Assembly: GCA_002401365.1 (NCBI GenBank) | Contig: NVSW01000011.1 | Span: forward strand, 1,497-21,635 | DNA: 20,139 bases | DNA from: Piscirickettsiaceae bacterium | Lineage (GTDB): Bacteria; Pseudomonadota; Gammaproteobacteria; Methylococcales; Cycloclasticaceae | Reading direction: 5' to 3' | Shown: in pieces, positions 15,486 through 20,139 of the stretch | Position numbering within the stretch: position 1 is the first letter of the stretch | Layout: every line of letters begins with the position of its first letter | Made by a program: the position numbers and the translations under genes | Notes under the pieces: model-generated | What the model was told of the DNA's origin: nothing | Seen by the model: the letters and a program-made list of their open reading frames with translations, nothing else | Databases searched by the model: none

Positions 15486-16121
15486 CTAATTTGCGTCTTG
15501 TTGAGCAATAAAGTCGGCCTCACCTTTACCTTGGCGAACAATCTCTGGAAAATCATTATCCCAAACGATCATCGTGGTCGGTTGGTAAGGAATAATACCT
15601 GCGTCAATAATTAAGTCTAATTGGTTACCAATAGTCTCATTAATATCGTAAGGATCAGCAAGTGCCGCCTCTCTACCCGGCAAAATAAGAGTACTGGTCA
15701 ACATAGGCTCACCCAAGCCTTCAAGTATTTTTTGTGCAATCAGTTGATCTGGAATACGAATGCCAACGGTTTTTCGTTTAGGGTGCTGTAAGCGCCGAGG
15801 CACCTCTTTAGTTGCTTTTAAAACGAAAGTAAACGCGCCAGGTGTCAAGGATTTAAGCAAACGGTAGGTATCGTTATTGACCTGCGCATAGGTTGAAATT
15901 TCTGTTAAATCACGGCACACCAAGGTGAAGTTATGTTTGTCGTCAATTCGTCTGATTTGTCTAATTCGATCAACTGCTTGCTTATCCCCCAAATGACAGG
16001 CCAAGGCATACGAGGAATCTGTTGGGTAGGCAATAACACCACCACCACGAACAATATCTATTGCTTGGTTAAGCAATCGCTGCTGAGGATTGTCTGGATG
16101 AATTGATAAGTACTGCGCCAT
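15486..16121 (-). CDS. yciO: YciO-type Sua5/YrdC-family protein
   Basis: This 211-residue cytoplasmic protein belongs to the YrdC/Sua5 fold, whose members make threonylcarbamoyl-AMP for the t6A modification of ANN-decoding tRNAs. It follows E. coli YciO closely in its opening (SIHPDNPQQRLLNQAIDIVR), in GGGVIAYPTDSSYALAC, RHNFTLVCRDL-like DKHNFTLVCRDL, PGAFTFVLKATKEVPRRL, KRKTVGIRIPD and GEPMLTSTLILPG. YciO is a paralogue of TsaC; it shows little or weak TsaC activity in E. coli, so the role here is unsettled. Standing 5 bases after the tsaB stop and 5 before the site-2 protease, it is placed in an operon with a real t6A gene, which keeps a t6A-related function open. Confidence 0.9.
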   Translation of the reverse strand: MAQYLSIHPDNPQQRLLNQAIDIVRGGGVIAYPTDSSYALACHLGDKQAVDRIRQIRRIDDKHNFTLVCRDLTEISTYAQVNNDTYRLLKSLTPGAFTFVLKATKEVPRRLQHPKRKTVGIRIPDQLIAQKILEGLGEPMLTSTLILPGREAALADPYDINETIGNQLDLIIDAGIIPYQPTTMIVWDNDFPEIVRQGKGEADFIAQQDAN

Positions 16122-16126
16122 GTTGT

Positions 16127-16813
16127 TTACTGTTGTGCTTTTTTCTTGGCGACATTATCGCGCAAATACACTGGCATTGCATGCTCTGCGGCAACTGTTT
16201 GCTTGTTTTCAACACGGCTTACTGCAAGCTTTGCTATATCCGATGCTTTTGGCAACGCATCTGGATAAATAGCTTGCACTGGACAGCCTAACGACTTCCT
16301 TAATGTCGACTCATAGGTGCGCCAACCATGACCAACTGCAACGATGTTAGCTGCCGACGTTGGCTCAATTTTATCTGGAGAAATGACCGTCTCATCTGCA
16401 ATTTGCTCAAGTAATTGACCACCGACGACTGCATACTCACAACAATACACCTCCCCCATGCGCGCATCTAATGCAGCAAAAATACGCTCTACCCCAGGTT
16501 TACGTTCAACTTGGTTAGCCAAGGCATGCAAGGTTGAAATAGCAGCAACAGGCAAGTCAGCCGCAAATGCCAACCCTTGAATGACGCCTGTTGCCATACG
16601 CACACCCGTAAATGAGCCTGGCCCACGCCCAAAGGCTAGCGCATCTAATTGGCTAAGCGTAATATCCGCCTCTAACAATAACTCGTCGACCATCGGCAAA
16701 ATTAAATCACCGTGTTCACGCGGCGCAACTTTAAACCGCTCAATAATCACATCATCTAACAATAAAGCTGCTGAGCATGCTTCAGTAGCCGTTTCGATAG
16801 CTAAAATTCTCAT
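16127..16813 (-). CDS. tsaB: tRNA t6A biosynthesis protein TsaB
   Basis: TsaB is the scaffold partner of the t6A-forming Kae1-like TsaD in the TsaBDE complex. This 228-residue protein starts ILAIETATEACSAALL and carries REHGDLILPMVDELL and the family signature GRGPGSFTGVRMA, which leads into a helix (QGLAFAADLPVAAISTLHALA). It is an ASKHA-fold protein without TsaD's metal-binding residues. ATG 16813 overlaps the yoaA stop as ATGA, so translation is probably coupled. Six bases after its stop codon comes the yciO start. Confidence 0.95.
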   Translation of the reverse strand: MRILAIETATEACSAALLLDDVIIERFKVAPREHGDLILPMVDELLLEADITLSQLDALAFGRGPGSFTGVRMATGVIQGLAFAADLPVAAISTLHALANQVERKPGVERIFAALDARMGEVYCCEYAVVGGQLLEQIADETVISPDKIEPTSAANIVAVGHGWRTYESTLRKSLGCPVQAIYPDALPKASDIAKLAVSRVENKQTVAAEHAMPVYLRDNVAKKKAQQ

Positions 16814-18768
16814 GCTGTTTTTTTATCTCGAGTATTCAATGGGTCTTTTTCGCTAGCCATACGTTTATAGAAATGCTCAACATCTTTAAGCTCTTGAGTA
16901 ATAGGCATTGCTGGCAAGGATTGAATAAACACCTTCCCATAACCCTTGGATGACAACCTAGGGTCACACAAAACCAGTACCCCCTTGTCTTTAACGTCAC
17001 GAATCAATCGCCCTGCACCTTGCTTTAGCGTTAGTGCCGCATAGGGCAGTTGAAATTCAGAAAAAGCAGACTTGCCAGTTGATGACATATGATCGATTCG
17101 CGCTTTAATGATAGGGTCTGCTGGTGAAGCAAATGGAAGTTTATCTATAATCACACAAGACAATGCGTCACCGCGCACATCAACACCTTCCCAAAAACTT
17201 GCCGTTCCTAGTAATACAGTATTATCGCTTTGGCGAAATAATTCGAGCATTTGCTGTTTTGGCAAATCACCCTGAATAAGCAAATTAAAGTCTGTCAATT
17301 CCTGTAATAATTCTGCTGCCTCGCGCAATGCTCGATGGCTAGTAAACAAAATAAAGGCCCTACCCTTGCTTGCATTTAACACCGGCAACACCTTGTTAAT
17401 CATTACTTTTGTGTAATCATAATCTCTCGGTTCTGGCAACCCTTTTGGCACGTACATCAACGACTGATGAACATAATCAAAAGGGCTTTCCAATATCGTC
17501 ATATCGGCGTCATCAAGGCCCAAGCGCTTACTAAAAAAATCGAAATTGCCATTGACTGACAACGTAGCTGAGGTAAATACCCAGGTTGCCTCACTAGCAA
17601 AAGCAAAGCTTGCGAATGCTTTTGAAATATCTAGCGGTGTTCTGTAAAACACGAACGTTTGCCTAAACGTTTCAAACCATTGGATCCATTCGCCATGGTC
17701 CTGTTTGGTAAACAGCTTTATGCGCAACAGTAAGTCTTCACAACGTTTCCAGCAAGACTCCAAGCCCTTAGAACGAATTGCCACGTCTTTCAACATCGAA
17801 AATAGTTGTTCGATACGTTCCAACAAACAACCCAATGCATGTTCAAAATCACGAGCCGCGGTTAACTCATCCCATGACCCTTTTAAAGATTGCTCTGGCA
17901 TCAATTTGCGCATTTCTTTCAAATCTTCACTAATAACCTGGGTAAGGTCGATCAAAGCGGGCGTATCCGACGCAATTTTTAATTGTTCCGCGCTAATATC
18001 ACCCAATAGCGACAATATTTGGCGCGCGCTGAAACTTACACCCAAAAATTGCGATGCTGTATCAATCAATTGGTGTGCCTCATCGACAATGACCACCTCT
18101 GCCTCTGGCAATAATTGGCCAAAACCATCGTCTTTTAATGACCAGTCTGCACAAAGCAAATGGTGATTTACAATTAACACGTCAACCTCTTGTGCATCAC
18201 GACGAGCTTTAAGTGGGTAACATTCAGCCGCTAATGGGCAATCTTGCCCTAAACAGTTATCCGCCGTTGAGGTGACATAACCCCAAACCTGCGAGTCCTC
18301 GGCAACGGATGTAACTTCTACAATATCACCAATATGTGTTCGCTTAGACCACCGTTTAATACTCGTCAACTCCGACTCTAATTGCCGGTCAAATCCTACT
18401 TGCTGGTCTAGCGCTTGTTCCATCCTATACAAACACAAATAATTTGATCTACCTTTTAATACAGCAGCTTGAACAGGCACCTTGAGTGCATCCCGAATTA
18501 AGGGGAAGTCTTTTTCGAAAATCTGGTCTTGTAGGTTTCTCGTTCCTGTCGAGATAATAATTTTCTTTCCCGACAAGATCGCAGGTACTAAATAGGCAAA
18601 TGTTTTACCCGTACCCGTTCCCGCTTCAGCTAATAAATGCGACCGTTGAACAATTGCTTTTTCTACAGCTTGTGCCATAGACAATTGACCATTCCTTGGC
18701 TGAAAGCCGTTAATATGTTCAACTAGGCTACCCGTTGAACCAAAAATTGTATCAAGTTCGTGCAACAA
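16810..18768 (-). CDS. yoaA: ATP-dependent DNA helicase YoaA (DinG/XPD-like, Fe-S)
   Basis: This 652-residue superfamily 2 helicase of the XPD/DinG group unwinds DNA 5' to 3'; in E. coli YoaA works with HolC in tolerance of replication-blocking damage. Residues show the Q-motif-like RNGQLSMAQAV (25-35), Walker A EAGTGTGKT (48-56), Fe-S cysteines Cys112, Cys172, Cys177 and Cys183, DEAH (229-232) and, near the end, QGAGRLIRD. Only TTG codons (18768 and 18765) lie between the upstream in-frame stop at about 18803 and the conserved Q motif, so a TTG start is needed; no ribosome site is evident. The stop overlaps the tsaB start by 4 bases (ATGA). YoaA is chosen over DinG because of size and the tsaB neighbourhood. 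Confidence 0.88.
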   Translation of the reverse strand: MLHELDTIFGSTGSLVEHINGFQPRNGQLSMAQAVEKAIVQRSHLLAEAGTGTGKTFAYLVPAILSGKKIIISTGTRNLQDQIFEKDFPLIRDALKVPVQAAVLKGRSNYLCLYRMEQALDQQVGFDRQLESELTSIKRWSKRTHIGDIVEVTSVAEDSQVWGYVTSTADNCLGQDCPLAAECYPLKARRDAQEVDVLIVNHHLLCADWSLKDDGFGQLLPEAEVVIVDEAHQLIDTASQFLGVSFSARQILSLLGDISAEQLKIASDTPALIDLTQVISEDLKEMRKLMPEQSLKGSWDELTAARDFEHALGCLLERIEQLFSMLKDVAIRSKGLESCWKRCEDLLLRIKLFTKQDHGEWIQWFETFRQTFVFYRTPLDISKAFASFAFASEATWVFTSATLSVNGNFDFFSKRLGLDDADMTILESPFDYVHQSLMYVPKGLPEPRDYDYTKVMINKVLPVLNASKGRAFILFTSHRALREAAELLQELTDFNLLIQGDLPKQQMLELFRQSDNTVLLGTASFWEGVDVRGDALSCVIIDKLPFASPADPIIKARIDHMSSTGKSAFSEFQLPYAALTLKQGAGRLIRDVKDKGVLVLCDPRLSSKGYGKVFIQSLPAMPITQELKDVEHFYKRMASEKDPLNTRDKKTA

Positions 18769-18803
18769 AACGTTTAGATTATATAAGCTAAGATAAAGTT
18801 AAA

Positions 18804-19310
18804 TTAGGACTGCTGATTTTGCCATGCTGAGGTGTCTAGGCCATCTTCTTTTGTCCAAACCAAGGTGGCAATATTACGAAATTTTGCAACTGACATGGCC
18901 CCTCTTTTCATACGACTTTTATTGTCATCGAGGTGACTGATAACATCTTCACGTGTCGCTTCAAAAATTTCTACTGCTTGGTATTCCGCATCCATAAGTA
19001 CTAGCACAACCGAGTCCCATTGCTTTTCTAATTTTAGCTGACCCAAACGTTGTCCACGAAAATTATCATTAAAAATTACTCTGGCTTTTATTTGTACTTT
19101 TTTAGGTCCAACGTCCGTAACGCGCTGCGCATCATAGCCATCGGAACGATCATCACATAATTGTAAATTCAAGTACTTGGCCGCATCATGTTCTGCAATT
19201 TCATTGCTAACACCGGGCAATGCCTTACCCATCATTTTCTTATAGTCTGCCGCTAATTTTCGCGCTTGCTCAATCAGCTTTTCAACAGAATATATGTTTG
19301 TCTGGCTCAT
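18804..19310 (-). CDS. Unrecognised protein with PD-(D/E)xK-nuclease-like motif
   Basis: I do not recognise this 168-residue protein as a named family. It starts with a helical region (residues 8-50: VEKLIEQARKLA, NEIAEHDAAKYLNL). After it, GYDAQRV (58-64) leads into GPKKVQIKARVI (68-79), and strands VVLVLMDAEYQAVEIFEAT follow. This fits the PD-(D/E)xK arrangement: an acidic residue in the N-terminal helix (Glu37/Glu40), Asp60, then Gln73-x-Lys75 with Gln replacing the usual Glu, as in some Mrr- or resolvase-type members. Basic stretch KSRMKRGAMSVAKFRNI (131-147) might contact DNA or RNA. It is not secreted. ATG 19310 comes 2 bases after the TPR lipoprotein stop, and yoaA begins 35 bases downstream; this suggests a DNA-repair or nucleic-acid role, by inference only. 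Confidence 0.7.
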   Translation of the reverse strand: MSQTNIYSVEKLIEQARKLAADYKKMMGKALPGVSNEIAEHDAAKYLNLQLCDDRSDGYDAQRVTDVGPKKVQIKARVIFNDNFRGQRLGQLKLEKQWDSVVLVLMDAEYQAVEIFEATREDVISHLDDNKSRMKRGAMSVAKFRNIATLVWTKEDGLDTSAWQNQQS

Positions 19311-19312
19311 CG

Positions 19313-19855
19313 CTAGCGAAACTCGTCTGCCTTAGTTCGTGCTAGTCGTGCCGCATCACTATTACCCAACTCATCTCTACAACGGGCAATTAACAACCAA
19401 TTTTTCTTCAATAAGCTACTATCGTTGGAGGAATATAAAATTGATTTCTTGGCCAAACTCTCAGCTGACTGATACCTATATTGCTGGAAACGGATCTCTG
19501 CTAATTGATGCCAAACAACCGCATCACGTGGCGCAATTCTTACCGCACGTTCAAGTTTAGAAGCAGCTATACCGAACTGGCCCAGCTGTTGTTTTTGCTG
19601 TGCATCATCAAGCAACGCAATAACGGCAGGGTTTCTACCACTAACGACATTAGGTGTTTGCTGGGGTTGCTGTACTTGTTGTTCCTCTATAGCACCGTAG
19701 CTGGGCGATTCAATAGGATAGGTCGTTACCTCAGTACGCGCTTGCCCAGGGTGGCCAATGGGTGCTGGCACTTGGTTATACATTGACATATCAGCACAGG
19801 CTGATAAGCCCAACAGTACAAGCACTATATGCAAATATTTAAATACCGTCACCAC
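19313..19855 (-). CDS. TPR-containing lipoprotein
   Basis: The N-terminus is a lipoprotein signal sequence: a hydrophobic run (8-17) and lipobox LSAC with Cys20 as the lipidation site. A low-complexity Pro/Gln linker follows (30-70). The C-terminal part (about 75-180) contains TPR-like helices (VIALLDDAQQKQQLGQFGIAASKLERAVRI; AVVWHQLAEIRFQQYRYQSAESLAKKSI). Such proteins usually hold or assist envelope complexes; this one lies 10 bases after mrcB and may serve peptidoglycan synthesis, although PBP1b's known partner LpoB is a different fold. GTG 19855 and the directly following GTG are both possible starts, with GAGAG a few bases ahead. The frame ends KADEFR. Confidence 0.85.
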   Translation of the reverse strand: MVTVFKYLHIVLVLLGLSACADMSMYNQVPAPIGHPGQARTEVTTYPIESPSYGAIEEQQVQQPQQTPNVVSGRNPAVIALLDDAQQKQQLGQFGIAASKLERAVRIAPRDAVVWHQLAEIRFQQYRYQSAESLAKKSILYSSNDSSLLKKNWLLIARCRDELGNSDAARLARTKADEFR

Positions 19856-19864
19856 TACTCTCTT

Positions 19865-20139
19865 CTATTCATTATTAAACAACTCATCAAACCACTGCCC
19901 AGCACGTTCAACGTTTCTATCTAATGCACTGACACACGGCGATGCCGCAATAGGCTCAGAGCCTATAATAAACGGGTATTGTACAGCATCTGCGCAGGAC
20001 TCATTTGCTCGCAAACCCAAGCTGTCTACCCAGGTAAAGGTAATATCATTTGGCGGGGTCAAATTTACGCCCTGTTTAGTTATCGCTTTCATAACCGAGG
20101 CCCATACTTGTAATGCGCCTTGTGAGCCCGTTAGCTGAG
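19865..20139 (-). CDS. mrcB: Penicillin-binding protein 1B, C-terminal end (continues beyond the right edge)
   Basis: The open frame runs off the right edge; only the last 90 or so codons are visible. LTGSQGALQVWASVM is the conserved end of the transpeptidase domain in class A penicillin-binding proteins (compare the LTGSSGALK- and YGASGAMS-like segments of PBP1b). It is followed by VNLTPPNDITFTWVD and a family-like C-terminal tail with two cysteines (SCADAV and SPCVSAL) that may form a disulfide, ending GQWFDELFNNE. The enzyme polymerises and cross-links peptidoglycan in the inner membrane. The catalytic SxxK region is outside the window, so subtype rests on these C-terminal signatures. Confidence 0.8.
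   Translation of the reverse strand, partial: QLTGSQGALQVWASVMKAITKQGVNLTPPNDITFTWVDSLGLRANESCADAVQYPFIIGSEPIAASPCVSALDRNVERAGQWFDELFNNE

Noticed and set aside
17705..18166. Plus-strand open frame of 153 codons
   Set aside because: It is a shadow of yoaA on the other strand and has no ribosome site or recognisable domain.
1..20139. CRISPR array, complete insertion sequence, phage module or defence island
   Set aside because: No regularly spaced repeats, transposase, integrase or phage structural gene is visible; the only defence-related item is the broken hsdR fragment.

Overview
The window reads as a chromosomal segment of a moderately AT-rich gammaproteobacterium. The support is glnS, the scpA-scpB-rluB and yciO/site-2 protease/trpS groups, a pykA-type pyruvate kinase, ppnP, yoaA, tsaB and an mrcB-type penicillin-binding protein, all of gammaproteobacterial type. 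Genus cannot be fixed from the sequence. Nearly the whole window is housekeeping. The one accessory-looking patch is roughly positions 600-1990.

Left edge (1-1990). A secreted or membrane ClpP-like protease gene (nfeD type) runs off the left end on the minus strand. Behind it lies the 3' end only of a tRNA-Asn-like gene, with T arm, acceptor strand, CCA and a terminator hairpin but no 5' half. This is what an integration or excision at a tRNA 3' end, or a deletion, leaves behind. Next is a decayed fragment of a type I restriction subunit gene (hsdR, C-terminal part only) interrupted by an in-frame TAG. About 590 bases without a recognisable gene follow.

Middle (1990-9460). Two cyclic-di-GMP genes on the plus strand (a GAF-GGDEF-EAL protein and a smaller GGDEF protein) flank a minus-strand group (yihY-type membrane protein, glnS, and a small secreted DUF4124 protein). 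They also flank a lone sufT gene for Fe-S protein maturation, which is divergent from yihY.

Right half (9453-20139). All genes are on the minus strand. Reading in the direction of transcription: mrcB (3' end only), TPR lipoprotein, an unrecognised PD-(D/E)xK-like protein, yoaA, tsaB, yciO, a site-2 protease, trpS, ppnP, pykA, scpA, scpB, rluB. Most junctions from mrcB to ppnP and from scpA to rluB are under 40 bp or overlap (ATGA, TAATG), so they look co-transcribed. pykA is set off by wider gaps. Themes are translation and tRNA modification (trpS, tsaB, yciO, glnS, rluB), cell wall and envelope (mrcB, TPR lipoprotein, site-2 protease), DNA repair and chromosome segregation (yoaA, scpAB) and central metabolism (pykA, ppnP).

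I see no CRISPR array, complete insertion sequence, complete phage gene or obviously new multi-gene system. The best leads are the tRNA 3' relic with the broken hsdR beside it, the PD-(D/E)xK-like gene upstream of yoaA, and a tryptophanyl-tRNA synthetase with a cysteine pattern close to that of the iron-sulfur TrpRS group.
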